DNA from: Candidatus Calescibacterium sp.
GTDB lineage: Bacteria > DRYD01
NCBI GenBank assembly: GCA_025059235.1
Contig: JANXCV010000001.1
Location: forward strand, 62,001-126,000
DNA: 64,000 nucleotides
Direction: 5' to 3'
Both the position numbers and the translations under genes were made by a program. A model generated the notes under the pieces. That model did not search any database. It was not told where the DNA came from and worked only from the letters and a program-made list of their open reading frames with translations. This document shows positions 36,461-46,081 of the stretch, piece after piece. Every line of letters begins with the position of its first letter. Within the stretch, counting starts at the first letter, position 1.

Positions 36461-37889
36461 AAACATACTCCTAAAAATCGCAAGCTTAAATTATAGCATC
36501 TCGTTCAATAACATCTTCAATATTCTTACAATAATCTCTATTATATACGTTATTTTCATCTTGACTTATCAGCAAGTAAATATCACCATAGCTATATTAG
36601 ATCTGATTTTCTTTCTCTTGTTTAGCTTTGAGCTTATAGTAAGATACTTAGCTGCCGGAAATTTCAAAAAATTCTGGAAAAACCACTATATAGATGTCAT
36701 AGCCCTACTAGGATGGATACCTATATACTACTTCTCAGAATTCGCTCTACTCAGATCAATAAGATTATTACGAATACTAGCAATATTTAAACTACTGAGC
36801 CTAATAGATAAAAGGTTAAGATTATTAATACGAAACATATTCATTATATTCTGTATAACTATCCTTCTTATCTTATTCTCCTCTTGGATTGTGTCAACAA
36901 AATACAATGTAGACCCACTTTCCTCTTTTGAATGGAGTTTATATGTCATCTTTACTGGTGAAATGCCAGATGGACTTGAAAAAGAACACCTGTTTTGGAT
37001 AGGAATGACCTTAATAATGTCGAATGGCTTATTGTTGGCAGGTGTAATCGGAACTATCTCCAGCTATATCATGGAAAAATTCAAAAATTTAACAGACTTC
37101 GATAACATCCCAAATACCAAAGAACTAGTAATCATAATAAACTACGACAAAGAAATCATATCCTCTCTTATCAAAGAATACTTCGAATCACTTATAAAAA
37201 ACAATATCCTTATAGAAACAAAGGTAGTAATCATCTGCACAATGACAGATAAAGACTATGAAACACTTCAAACAATCCTAGAAAACTTAACGTTCTTCGA
37301 AACAATAAAACAAAACGTGTATATAGTCAATGAAAATCCCTTACTCCTAAATCTATATGAACACCTTCAAAAAATAAAAGATAAAATCAAAAGAATATTT
37401 GTTCTCCCAGACGAAAGAATAGAAGACGACTACCATAAAGATACAAACGTTGCATTCATATGCATGAATCTAATAAACTACCTCGGAAAAGAATTCTGCA
37501 GAAGAAAATTATTCGCTCTAACAAATACCAACATAGTTAACATACCACATATACACTTGGTCAGAAGTTATGAGATCATCTCCAAATTGATAAACATTGA
37601 AATATCGATCCCCTATATAGGACTGGCAGAACAATTCTTAATATCTTTCAATAATAGAATACATGAAATACCAATAAACTCAATCATATCCGAAATACAA
37701 AACATAACCAGCTTACAAGAACTAATAAGATACATCGAAAAAAAATATAACCAGATTCTAATAGGGTACATAGATTCCCAAGGTAAATTCGTCAATGTAA
37801 TACCTACATACTCCGACTTCATTAATCCCAAACCAGAAAAGGAAAACATAAGGTTTACAGAAATACAAAGCTTACTGGTCATGAAATGA
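36432..37889 (+). CDS. voltage-gated-channel-like membrane protein with RCK-like domain, non-canonical pore loop
   Basis: A 485-residue protein with six membrane helices: S1-S3, an Arg-rich S4 (LLRSIRLLRILAIFKLL, 106-122), S5, a pore loop and S6. The pore loop reads EWSLYVIFTGEMPDGLEKEH (167-186), with FTGEMPDGL where K+ channels have TVGYGD. Residues 225-420 form a Rossmann-like RCK/TrkA-N region (KELVIIINYDKEIISSLI ... VVIICTMTD ... NVYIVNENP), recalling CASTOR/POLLUX-type gating modules. The start is TTG 36432, overlapping yvcK. It overlaps kup by four bases, so a joint role in ion homeostasis is likely. Confidence 0.75.
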   Translation: MKKHTNKNLENILLKIASLNYSISFNNIFNILTIISIIYVIFILTYQQVNITIAILDLIFFLLFSFELIVRYLAAGNFKKFWKNHYIDVIALLGWIPIYYFSEFALLRSIRLLRILAIFKLLSLIDKRLRLLIRNIFIIFCITILLILFSSWIVSTKYNVDPLSSFEWSLYVIFTGEMPDGLEKEHLFWIGMTLIMSNGLLLAGVIGTISSYIMEKFKNLTDFDNIPNTKELVIIINYDKEIISSLIKEYFESLIKNNILIETKVVIICTMTDKDYETLQTILENLTFFETIKQNVYIVNENPLLLNLYEHLQKIKDKIKRIFVLPDERIEDDYHKDTNVAFICMNLINYLGKEFCRRKLFALTNTNIVNIPHIHLVRSYEIISKLINIEISIPYIGLAEQFLISFNNRIHEIPINSIISEIQNITSLQELIRYIEKKYNQILIGYIDSQGKFVNVIPTYSDFINPKPEKENIRFTEIQSLLVMK

Positions 37890-39715
37890 AAGGTAACCTA
37901 ACAGACTACTTAAGACCACTAGGTATAGTATTCGGAGACATCGGAACAAGCCCCATATACACAGTAAGCCTCGTAGGATTCATACTCAAACAGAAAGATC
38001 CCGAATTGATGATCGGAGGAATCTCGTTGGTATTCTGGCTCCTCATTCTGATCGTCTATGTACAATATGTCTTCATCGTCATGAATCTCAGTATCCGAGG
38101 AGAAGGAGGACAACTTATAATTCGAGAATACGTCCTATCACTCGTAAAAAATAACGAATGGCTGAAAAATATAGTATCAATCCTAGGATTATTCGGATTC
38201 TGCGCAATAGTAAGTGAAGGTATACTAACACCAGCAATAAGTATATTATCAGCAGTAGAAGGAATAACTATCATCGACAAAAATCTAACAACTACTCATG
38301 TAGTAGTCATTTCTATAATAATAACCATCTTCCTATTCAGTATACAGAGAAAAGGAACAGATAAGGTTTCTTTTCTGTTCACACCTATTATAATTATCTG
38401 GTTCCTATCACTCTTTACTTTAGGAATAATATACATAATAAAAGAACCACGAATCCTAGAAGCAATCAATCCCATCTATATTCTCGTTCTTCTACAAAAA
38501 GATCCATTGGACTTCCTTGTAATTCTGTCTTTTGCAATGTTAGCTATAACTGGGGTTGAAGGAATGTACGCAGACATGGGACATCTAGGTAAAAAACCTA
38601 TCGTCTTCTCCTGGAACTTCGTATTCCTTGCTCTGATTATAAACTACTTCGGACAGGGAGCCTTTTATCTAATAAACCACCATAAAATAACTGAATACAA
38701 TTCACTACTATTCCTCATGATCAAAGAAATATCACCAACACTATACATACCAATGGTAATACTAACACTTATGGCAACAATAATAGCTTCACAAGCAATG
38801 ATAAGTGCAATGTTCTCAATATTCTACCAAACCTCAAATCTCAATCTCCTACCAAGAGTAAAATATATCCACACCTCAACAGAACTTAAACACCAAATAT
38901 ACGTTCCTTTCATAAATTGGTTCCTAATGATACTAGTTATATTAACAATCCTATTCTTTCAAAAATCATCGAATATAGCTAACGCATACGGACTATCAGT
39001 GAACATAACCATCATTATCTCCTGCATTATGTCAATCATAGCTTTTACCTACAAAAAAAATATCCCATTAGTAATAATATTATCTCTAGTAATCTTACCA
39101 ATAGATATAGTTGTCCTTATTTCCAATTTTCACAAATTCGCCAACGGTGGATACTTCCCCCTCATAACAGCAATAATAATACTATCACTAGTAATGATAT
39201 ACACCAGAGGCAATAGAATACTTGGAAAAAAACTAGGGTACGAAAGTTACGAAAACTTCATCAATAAATACGAAATCACATATAATCAAGAATCAAAAAT
39301 TAAGGGATTATCAGTGTTTATGCTAAGAGATATAAACTTTATATCACCGTATATCTGTAGAACAATATTCGATTTCAAAATCATCTTCGAAAAAAACGTA
39401 TTCTTATCGATCAAAATAACAGATAACCCCTACGGAATAGAGTACTTCTATAAAAACATAGAACAAGATAAGACTCAAAGTCTAGGAATCATAGAAATAA
39501 GTGCAGGTTACCTAGAAATTCTTAATATAAACGATATCTTTAAAAAACTCAATATAGAACCAACTGTAATCTTTTACGGACAAGAAAACATAAGCCCAAG
39601 ATCACTTTCTAGCAACATATATTCCTTTCTGAGAAAAATATCACCCAGTATAGTAGATTTCTATAATTTTCCCTTACCTAAAACCATAGGGATAACAACT
39701 AATATAGACCTATAG
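37886..39715 (+). CDS. kup: KUP-family potassium uptake transporter
   Basis: A 12-helix K+/H+ symporter of 609 residues. The N-terminal PLGIVFGDIGTSPIYTV, GEGGQ and FAMLAITGVEGMYADMGHLGKKPI stretches are KUP signatures; the hydrophilic C-terminal 150 residues follow the last helix near residue 445. It overlaps the channel gene start-to-stop (ATGA), forming a potassium module, and its stop abuts the convergent mrdA gene with no spacer. Confidence 0.95.
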   Translation: MKGNLTDYLRPLGIVFGDIGTSPIYTVSLVGFILKQKDPELMIGGISLVFWLLILIVYVQYVFIVMNLSIRGEGGQLIIREYVLSLVKNNEWLKNIVSILGLFGFCAIVSEGILTPAISILSAVEGITIIDKNLTTTHVVVISIIITIFLFSIQRKGTDKVSFLFTPIIIIWFLSLFTLGIIYIIKEPRILEAINPIYILVLLQKDPLDFLVILSFAMLAITGVEGMYADMGHLGKKPIVFSWNFVFLALIINYFGQGAFYLINHHKITEYNSLLFLMIKEISPTLYIPMVILTLMATIIASQAMISAMFSIFYQTSNLNLLPRVKYIHTSTELKHQIYVPFINWFLMILVILTILFFQKSSNIANAYGLSVNITIIISCIMSIIAFTYKKNIPLVIILSLVILPIDIVVLISNFHKFANGGYFPLITAIIILSLVMIYTRGNRILGKKLGYESYENFINKYEITYNQESKIKGLSVFMLRDINFISPYICRTIFDFKIIFEKNVFLSIKITDNPYGIEYFYKNIEQDKTQSLGIIEISAGYLEILNINDIFKKLNIEPTVIFYGQENISPRSLSSNIYSFLRKISPSIVDFYNFPLPKTIGITTNIDL

Positions 39716-41449
39716 TCACAGTTGTTGGTTTTCGATATAGTTTATTATTTTGGCTGCTAGAGTTGATGCATATTGCCCGCCATATCCTCCGGAAGCCTCC
39801 AAGCTGACAACTATAACAAACTCCGGATTATTTAAACCAAAATATCCAACGAACCAAGTATTATTCAATCCTTTGGGATTGTTATAGTTAGGGGTTACTT
39901 CGGCAGTACCTGTCTTCCCAGCAACTTTAAATCTCCTGACCATAGTTTTTATTACATTTGCCGTTCCTACTTCAATTGCCATTTCCATACCTCTCCTTAC
40001 TACCTGCAAATTCTTTTGATCTACAGGAATCTTCCTAAGGATAGGTTTTTTAGAAGAGTTAATATAAGGAACAGGTTTATAACCGGTTGCTACCGAAGCA
40101 ACCACAACGGCCATCTGTATAGGGGTAACTAAGCTTAATCCCTGACCTATTGAAATATTCACATCATCACCCGATGTCCAACCCTCAGATAAGTTTTCCA
40201 TCTTCCACTCTTCGTCCGGAATTAATCCAGTCGCTTCAAAAGGTAAATCAATACCTGTAGGATTATTTAATCCCAACATTTCAGAGTACTTTTTTATCCT
40301 CTTTATTCCTAGCTTATAACCAAGAGTATAATAAAAAACATCACAAGAAAAAGCCAGAGCTTCAACTACATCCATAGATCCATGACCATAGGTATTAAAG
40401 CAATAAAAAGGATGACTCCCAACATAGAAAACACCCCCACAGTAAATACGACTATTTGGATTAATAATTCCCTCTTCGAGGGCAGCTATCGAGGTAATAA
40501 TCTTAAAAGTTGAAGCAGCCGGATACTCCCCACTTATAGCCCTATTATAAAAACATGAAAAATCAGGATAATCCCTTATCACTTCGTTACAGTCAGGCTC
40601 CAAACTAGCAGGATAAAAAGAAGGATAAGACAAAAGAGACAATACTTCTCCATTAACTTTCATCACTATCACAGACCCTCCAACAGGCTGCATATTTTTC
40701 CTACTCAGATCATCACACAGTCTCCTCAACTCTCTGTAAGCAAACTCTTGCAGATTCTTATCTATAGTTGTCCTAAGATCTCTAGCTCTCTTAGCTGGAA
40801 TCTCTTCTATTATCTTTACCGGATGACCACTTGGATCCATCAGATATTTATTCTTGCCAAGTTCTCCCCTTAATTCCTTATCGTATTGCAACTCCAAACC
40901 AGACTTCCCTACATAAGCATAATATCGTAAAGACTCGTCCTTTTCAATATCCTCCCTGTACGGAATATTTACAAAACCACAAACAAAAGCAAAAGCAGGA
41001 CCAGATAAATACGACCTACGATAGTCAATATATACGTCCAAACCATACAAATACATCATATTCTCCATAACTAAACAGATATCTAGATAGGAAGGATCAT
41101 TCTTGACAATAACTCTATCAACATAGATATCCTTCAAAAGCTCTTCAAAATTTGAAACACCAAAATTCCGGAAAACAAAGCCCTTTACAAACTCCTTCTC
41201 ATCTAAACTCAAAAGATTATATCTTGATTTGTGTAAAACAATATTTATTCTATCCTCAGTATAAGCTATTTTGTAACCTTTCCTGTCAAGAATATTAGCC
41301 CTAGCAGGATTAGAATATACCTGATAGGTAGTATAATACTCCATCCTAGCTCTAAATATATCATAGCTTAAAATATTTATTTTTATCAGATTGAATAATA
41401 TCCAACCAAAAGCCAAAAACACAATTACGATAACAAATACCACCCTCAT
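39716..41449 (-). CDS. mrdA: penicillin-binding protein 2 (elongasome transpeptidase)
   Basis: Class B PBP of 577 residues that cross-links peptidoglycan during elongation. One N-terminal membrane helix (3-25), the pedestal domain, then the transpeptidase: AASTFKI carries the SxxK Ser, SCDVFYY the SxN-like motif (SCD as in PBP2), and GKTGTAEV the KTG. The VGKSGLELQYDKELRG block is characteristic of PBP2. It is last in the minus-strand operon beginning at yebC. RodA and MreBCD are not adjacent. Confidence 0.93.
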   Translation of the reverse strand: MRVVFVIVIVFLAFGWILFNLIKINILSYDIFRARMEYYTTYQVYSNPARANILDRKGYKIAYTEDRINIVLHKSRYNLLSLDEKEFVKGFVFRNFGVSNFEELLKDIYVDRVIVKNDPSYLDICLVMENMMYLYGLDVYIDYRRSYLSGPAFAFVCGFVNIPYREDIEKDESLRYYAYVGKSGLELQYDKELRGELGKNKYLMDPSGHPVKIIEEIPAKRARDLRTTIDKNLQEFAYRELRRLCDDLSRKNMQPVGGSVIVMKVNGEVLSLLSYPSFYPASLEPDCNEVIRDYPDFSCFYNRAISGEYPAASTFKIITSIAALEEGIINPNSRIYCGGVFYVGSHPFYCFNTYGHGSMDVVEALAFSCDVFYYTLGYKLGIKRIKKYSEMLGLNNPTGIDLPFEATGLIPDEEWKMENLSEGWTSGDDVNISIGQGLSLVTPIQMAVVVASVATGYKPVPYINSSKKPILRKIPVDQKNLQVVRRGMEMAIEVGTANVIKTMVRRFKVAGKTGTAEVTPNYNNPKGLNNTWFVGYFGLNNPEFVIVVSLEASGGYGGQYASTLAAKIINYIENQQL

Positions 41450-42306
41450 CTATTGATATACTTCGCAACCATGGAAATAACAATCCCAATTACAGCACAA
41501 GATAATTGAAGAAAATAATAAATTACATCAATCATAAAGGGAATTTTGAAATTCTGTTCCCCCAGGATTAAGTTCATCCCTATGGCTCTTCCACCTAAAC
41601 CTCCAAAAGCAGACAATAAAGAACTAAAACTCCCAACAACGAACGCAAAAAACCATTTACCGAAATCAATTCTGTAATCTAAAACCCTCTCAATTAAAAT
41701 ATACAGAGAAAAAGACTCAAAAATCTGAGAAAAAAAAGATAATAAAAAGACAAGAATAATAAACCTATAATACCCCCTCTTCCAAACCATTAGTACTAGT
41801 ACCATCAAAAGAATAAAAAACACCATCCACATAAAAAAACTCTTCAAATAAAACATTAAAGAAAGTACCAGTGCAGCTAGAATACCAACTAATCTATCAA
41901 GATAAGGACTAATAAACATCAAAATTCGGTTTTTTATCTTCCTATCACTTAATGTCAAAACTCCACCCTTTATACCATCAGTTATAACCAAACTTAATCC
42001 AAACTGATTCAGTAAAAGAGAAATAGAACTTAAGTTCAATAACAAAAAAAAATTCCGATTAGAAATGAATAAGAGATCTATAACAAACATCCACCTAAAA
42101 ACCTTTAAAATAAAAGCTAAAAATGAAAACAAAAACATAAATAAAAATACAATCCAGTTTGAAAAAACAACATGATAAATATCAGATATTTTTAGCATGG
42201 CTTTGTTATACAAAAATCCGATTAAAATAAAGGAAAGAACAAGGTATATTAAAAACAGAAAAATTTTTATAGTTCTGGTCTTCCCCAATTTTTCCATCTC
42301 TATCAT
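41446..42306 (-). CDS. flippase-like / LPG-synthase TM domain protein
   Basis: A 286-residue membrane protein with about seven helices and no soluble domain. The block LSAFGGLGGRAIGMNLILG matches the P-GGIG-R-E region of the YbhN/AglD-like LPG_synthase_TM family, proposed lipid or glycolipid translocases. The N-terminal FLAFILKVFRWMFVIDLL is also typical. It overlaps mrdA and the small upstream gene by four bases each. Substrate unknown, but the cell-wall neighbours suggest envelope lipid handling. Confidence 0.72.
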   Translation of the reverse strand: MIEMEKLGKTRTIKIFLFLIYLVLSFILIGFLYNKAMLKISDIYHVVFSNWIVFLFMFLFSFLAFILKVFRWMFVIDLLFISNRNFFLLLNLSSISLLLNQFGLSLVITDGIKGGVLTLSDRKIKNRILMFISPYLDRLVGILAALVLSLMFYLKSFFMWMVFFILLMVLVLMVWKRGYYRFIILVFLLSFFSQIFESFSLYILIERVLDYRIDFGKWFFAFVVGSFSSLLSAFGGLGGRAIGMNLILGEQNFKIPFMIDVIYYFLQLSCAVIGIVISMVAKYINR

Positions 42307-42542
42307 ACTTCATGAGGAGGAAAGATCATAGTAATACTATTTTTATTGAGGACCATAAATTCCACTCTGTCTACCTCTAGTGAAGTATCTTTATCATATA
42401 TAACACAATCAGTAAGAGGAATAAACTGGGTATTCTTATTCAGTTCATCAACTATTCTGGCTCCAGGTATGAGATACATATATCCCTCTATCCTATAATT
42501 TTCTGCTATTATTACTACCCTCTTAGCTTCTTTCTTTACCAT
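42303..42542 (-). CDS. small conserved beta protein (DUF6812-like)
   Basis: A 79-residue protein: VVIIAENYRIEGYMYLIPGARIVDELN, then FIPLTDCVIYDKDTS and VEFMVLNKNSITMIFPP. The arrangement resembles small proteins I recall as DUF6812, with a short beta barrel and a 'G.iyl.pg.Rl.D.LN' core. Reminiscent of Sm- or PilZ-like folds but no motif proves this. It lies between mutS and the flippase-like gene, with a four-base overlap to the latter. Confidence 0.6.
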   Translation of the reverse strand: MVKKEAKRVVIIAENYRIEGYMYLIPGARIVDELNKNTQFIPLTDCVIYDKDTSLEVDRVEFMVLNKNSITMIFPPHEV

Positions 42543-42554
42543 TCTTACCTCCCA

Positions 42555-44963
42555 TTATTTTATTAATTTTGTTTGAACTTTTTTAATTCCAGTGAGTTTT
42601 TCAAAATTTTCGAGTACTTGGTTAGCTATGTTGATGACTTCTGGCTTAACACCAGCAAGCTGAGCAACAAATATGCCGTAGCTTTTCTGAGCAGCTCCCT
42701 TGATTACCTTGTAAGTAAATTCAACCCTATCTTCAAGCTCCAAAACCTCAACATTATAGTTAGCAATAGAATGAATAAATTTTTCCAAATTTGATAGCTG
42801 ATGGAAGTGAGTAGCCAAAATAGTCCTACACTTGACAACTGTAGAAAGATACTGTGATACGGCCCAAGCTATTGCCATACCATCATAAGTACTCGTCCCT
42901 CTACCTATCTCATCCATTACAACTAAACTCTTCTCAGAACAGTTATCTAAAATATAGGCGGTTTCTAACATTTCAACCATAAAAGTACTCCTGTGCTTTA
43001 TTATATCATCCGAACTACCAATTCTGGTATATATTCCGTCTACTATACCGATTATGGCTTGGGAACAAGGGACAAAACTCCCCACTTGAGCTAAAAGAAC
43101 ATTCATAGCTACAGTCTTCAAAAAAGTAGATTTTCCGCCCATATTCGGCCCAGTTAAAATTATAAAAAACTTCTCATCATCCATATACAGATTGTTTGGA
43201 ACAAATTTTTCAAAAAATTTTTCATAGATTGGATGTCTTGCCTCTTTCAAAATTAAAATTTTACCCTCTGTTATGGTCGGTCTAGTATAGTTATTAACTA
43301 CCGCACAATATGCAAAGCTCAAAAAAACATCCAAAACAGACAAATTCTCAACTAAATCCAGTATAAATAACCTACTCTGATTCACAAGAGAAATAATTTG
43401 AAGCAATATCTCCTTTTGTAATTGTTGAACAGAACTTACGGCCTCCTTCAATTTCACCTCAAATTCCTTCAACTCTGGAGTAACAAATCTTTCAGCATTC
43501 ACAAGAGTCTGTTTCCTTTCAAAATAACTAGGAACAGCAGATAAATTTGCCTTGCTTACTTCTATGTAATATCCAAAAATCTGATTATAAGAAACCTTTA
43601 TAGACTTTATACCTGTCTGACTTCTTAATTCATTCTCATATTCTTTTATCCAATCAGCGTTATTTTTAAGAAGATAGATATAAGAATCCATCTGTTCGTT
43701 AAAGCCAGGTTTCACAATCAACTCAACCTGCTCAAAAGTTACAATCTCATCATCTATACCTCTGAGAATAACCTCTTTCAAATTACACAGACTATCAAAA
43801 GCCTTACCTATATTACTTCGTATCTCTTCCAGAAGAGTAGGAGGATCTTCAATCAAAGAAAGTTCTCGTATAAAATCCTCCAAATAGATAAAAAACCTTT
43901 TAAACAAGATAAAATCTTTGAGATTGTATTTGTACAATGAAAACTTTGAAAGCATCCTTGACACATCAGGTATCTTCTTTATTTTCTCTCTCAAATTAAT
44001 GATGTAATGTGTATTCTGAACGAGAAAATCTACCACGTCTAACCTCTGATTTATTTTTTGAACATTCCTAAGAGGCTGAGTTATAAAAATCTTAAACTTC
44101 CTTGCACCAAAAGTCGTAGAAGTGTAGTCTAACACTTCAACCAATGAATTCTTACCACCTACAATCTCTAAGTTTTTCAACGTCGATGAATCTAATAATA
44201 TCAAATCACCAGAAAAAGTTCTGAATCTGAACCGAAGAGTATTCTCTGAAGAAATCAAAACACTCTTCTTTAAGTAAGCTATCATTAAAGAAAAAACATC
44301 GAGAAAGCTATTATTTTCCAATAAGAAAAACGAGTTTTCGTCTAAAGTATATCTTTTTAACTCCTCCAAAGAGTACTCATTATCTTGCACTACTATCCAT
44401 CTTATATCAACGATTTGTTTTTTTAACCTATCATCAACTCTTCGTGAAAAGACAATTTCAGAAGGAGAGAAATAGCTAATTATATTAATCACTTCTCTAT
44501 CATTAGCTATTGCTATGTATCCATCCAGGACACTTATATCAACAGCTAATACTTGATAAACACCATTGATATAATCAACTACTACAAGAAAATTAAAGGC
44601 TTTCTCGTTCAGATAATTATAAGAGGTAATAGTGCCGGGGGTAATAATCTCCACTATATCTCTCTTTACTAATCCCTTAGAAGCTGAAGCCTCTTCCAAT
44701 TGCTCAGCTATGGCAACTTTATATCCTGCATTCAAAAGATTCCTTATATAATTATCAACTGAATGAAAAGGCACGCCAGCCATAGGAATGGTTTTACCAT
44801 CGGGTAATGTCCTCTTAGTTAATACCACAGAGTTTATCTCAGAAAATATCTTTGCGTCCTCGAAATATGTCTCATAAAAATCCCCAACCCTAAAAAGTAA
44901 GATCGCATCTTTAACTTTTTCTTTTAGTTGAAGATATTGCTTAAACAAAGGAGTAAGGTTCAT
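42555..44963 (-). CDS. mutS: DNA mismatch repair protein MutS
   Basis: Mismatch recognition ATPase of 802 residues. The N-terminal GDFYETYFEDA carries the Phe-x-Glu mismatch-binding pair in the usual FYE context; Walker A is in TGPNMGGKSTFLK, Walker B in LVVMDEIGRGTSTYDG and the switch His in ATHFHQL. The clamp and connector domains are present and the length is near that of MutS1, not MutS2. The start overlaps the EnvC-like gene by four bases. MutL is not in the window. Confidence 0.96.
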   Translation of the reverse strand: MNLTPLFKQYLQLKEKVKDAILLFRVGDFYETYFEDAKIFSEINSVVLTKRTLPDGKTIPMAGVPFHSVDNYIRNLLNAGYKVAIAEQLEEASASKGLVKRDIVEIITPGTITSYNYLNEKAFNFLVVVDYINGVYQVLAVDISVLDGYIAIANDREVINIISYFSPSEIVFSRRVDDRLKKQIVDIRWIVVQDNEYSLEELKRYTLDENSFFLLENNSFLDVFSLMIAYLKKSVLISSENTLRFRFRTFSGDLILLDSSTLKNLEIVGGKNSLVEVLDYTSTTFGARKFKIFITQPLRNVQKINQRLDVVDFLVQNTHYIINLREKIKKIPDVSRMLSKFSLYKYNLKDFILFKRFFIYLEDFIRELSLIEDPPTLLEEIRSNIGKAFDSLCNLKEVILRGIDDEIVTFEQVELIVKPGFNEQMDSYIYLLKNNADWIKEYENELRSQTGIKSIKVSYNQIFGYYIEVSKANLSAVPSYFERKQTLVNAERFVTPELKEFEVKLKEAVSSVQQLQKEILLQIISLVNQSRLFILDLVENLSVLDVFLSFAYCAVVNNYTRPTITEGKILILKEARHPIYEKFFEKFVPNNLYMDDEKFFIILTGPNMGGKSTFLKTVAMNVLLAQVGSFVPCSQAIIGIVDGIYTRIGSSDDIIKHRSTFMVEMLETAYILDNCSEKSLVVMDEIGRGTSTYDGMAIAWAVSQYLSTVVKCRTILATHFHQLSNLEKFIHSIANYNVEVLELEDRVEFTYKVIKGAAQKSYGIFVAQLAGVKPEVINIANQVLENFEKLTGIKKVQTKLIK

Positions 44964-46081
44964 AGATAATTCAGAGGGTTGACTGGTCTACCGTTTATCA
45001 GTACTTCGAAATGTAGATGGGGTCCTGTTGAATTACCTGTGGAACCAACTCTAGCTATTACTTGACCCCTATATACAGCCTGCCCCCTGTATACACTCAA
45101 TGAAGAACAATGAGCATACAGAGTAGAAATACCACTACCATGATCTATTATCACGGTATATCCATAACCGTAGTACCAACCTGAAAAAATTACCACTCCA
45201 TCGGCGGCAGCGTATATAGGAGCACCATGAGGAGCACCTATGTCTATTCCAGAATGAAACCTCGTAGTACCCCAAATCGGATGAACTCTATAACCAAAGT
45301 AAGAAGTTATTACAGTAGAAGTAGTAGGCCATAAAAACTTACCACTCCTATACACCCTATTCCTACTCAAATTCCTTGCAATATATCTCTGTAATTCCTC
45401 ATACTTTTCTCTTTGGATACTTTCATAATACTCTATGTCTCCCTTGGTCTTTTCTATTTCTTCTTGATACTTTCTTAATAATTTCTGTCTCTTTGCCAGA
45501 ATAGAGTTGTAGTATTGTTTCTGGTTCTGTAGCTTATTCTCAATACTTCTTAGCTCTTTATTTAACTCAATTAGTTCCTGGTTCTTTTCTATCAACATCC
45601 TCCTCTGATTGTTTAAAGCAATCATAAGCTGAATATCAGCTTTTATAGATTCTCTTAGAATATAACTACAATCCAAAAAAATATCGGGTGACTTAGCAGT
45701 AAATAAAACAACCATAAAATCTATGTTATATTTCAGAAAATTAATCATTTTGTTTTCAAGAATATTATTTATTGTAGCCATTTTTTTCTTGATATCATCT
45801 ATTTGAGAAGATGTAGCTTTAAGTTTATTTGTTATTTCAGTTTTTCTTTTCTTGGTAAGGTATATCTTATATTCTATTTCTGTTATTTCTTTCCAGGTTT
45901 GATTTAACTGCCTCTCTATTTCCTTTTTCCTTAAATTCTGATAGTAAAGCTTTGTCCTTTTTTCTTTTATTCTTTGCTTAAGATAGAAAATTTGTTCCTT
46001 CAGACTATCTATCTGACTAGCTGCACAAAAACTAAGAATATATAACCCAACTAAAAGAAAGTAGAATACAACTCTACTCAT
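44960..46081 (-). CDS. EnvC-like M23 peptidoglycan peptidase or amidase activator
   Basis: An exported protein of 373 residues: signal peptide (1-21), long coiled coil (22-225), then an M23/LytM domain with RFHSGIDIGAPHGAPIYAAADG, LYAHCSSL and GPHLHFEVL. The Zn ligands H and D of HSGID and the HLH pair are intact, so unlike E. coli EnvC it may be a catalytic endopeptidase. It is immediately downstream of ftsX with an eight-base overlap, the classical FtsEX-EnvC coupling in which FtsX regulates septal hydrolysis. Confidence 0.9.
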   Translation of the reverse strand: MSRVVFYFLLVGLYILSFCAASQIDSLKEQIFYLKQRIKEKRTKLYYQNLRKKEIERQLNQTWKEITEIEYKIYLTKKRKTEITNKLKATSSQIDDIKKKMATINNILENKMINFLKYNIDFMVVLFTAKSPDIFLDCSYILRESIKADIQLMIALNNQRRMLIEKNQELIELNKELRSIENKLQNQKQYYNSILAKRQKLLRKYQEEIEKTKGDIEYYESIQREKYEELQRYIARNLSRNRVYRSGKFLWPTTSTVITSYFGYRVHPIWGTTRFHSGIDIGAPHGAPIYAAADGVVIFSGWYYGYGYTVIIDHGSGISTLYAHCSSLSVYRGQAVYRGQVIARVGSTGNSTGPHLHFEVLINGRPVNPLNYL

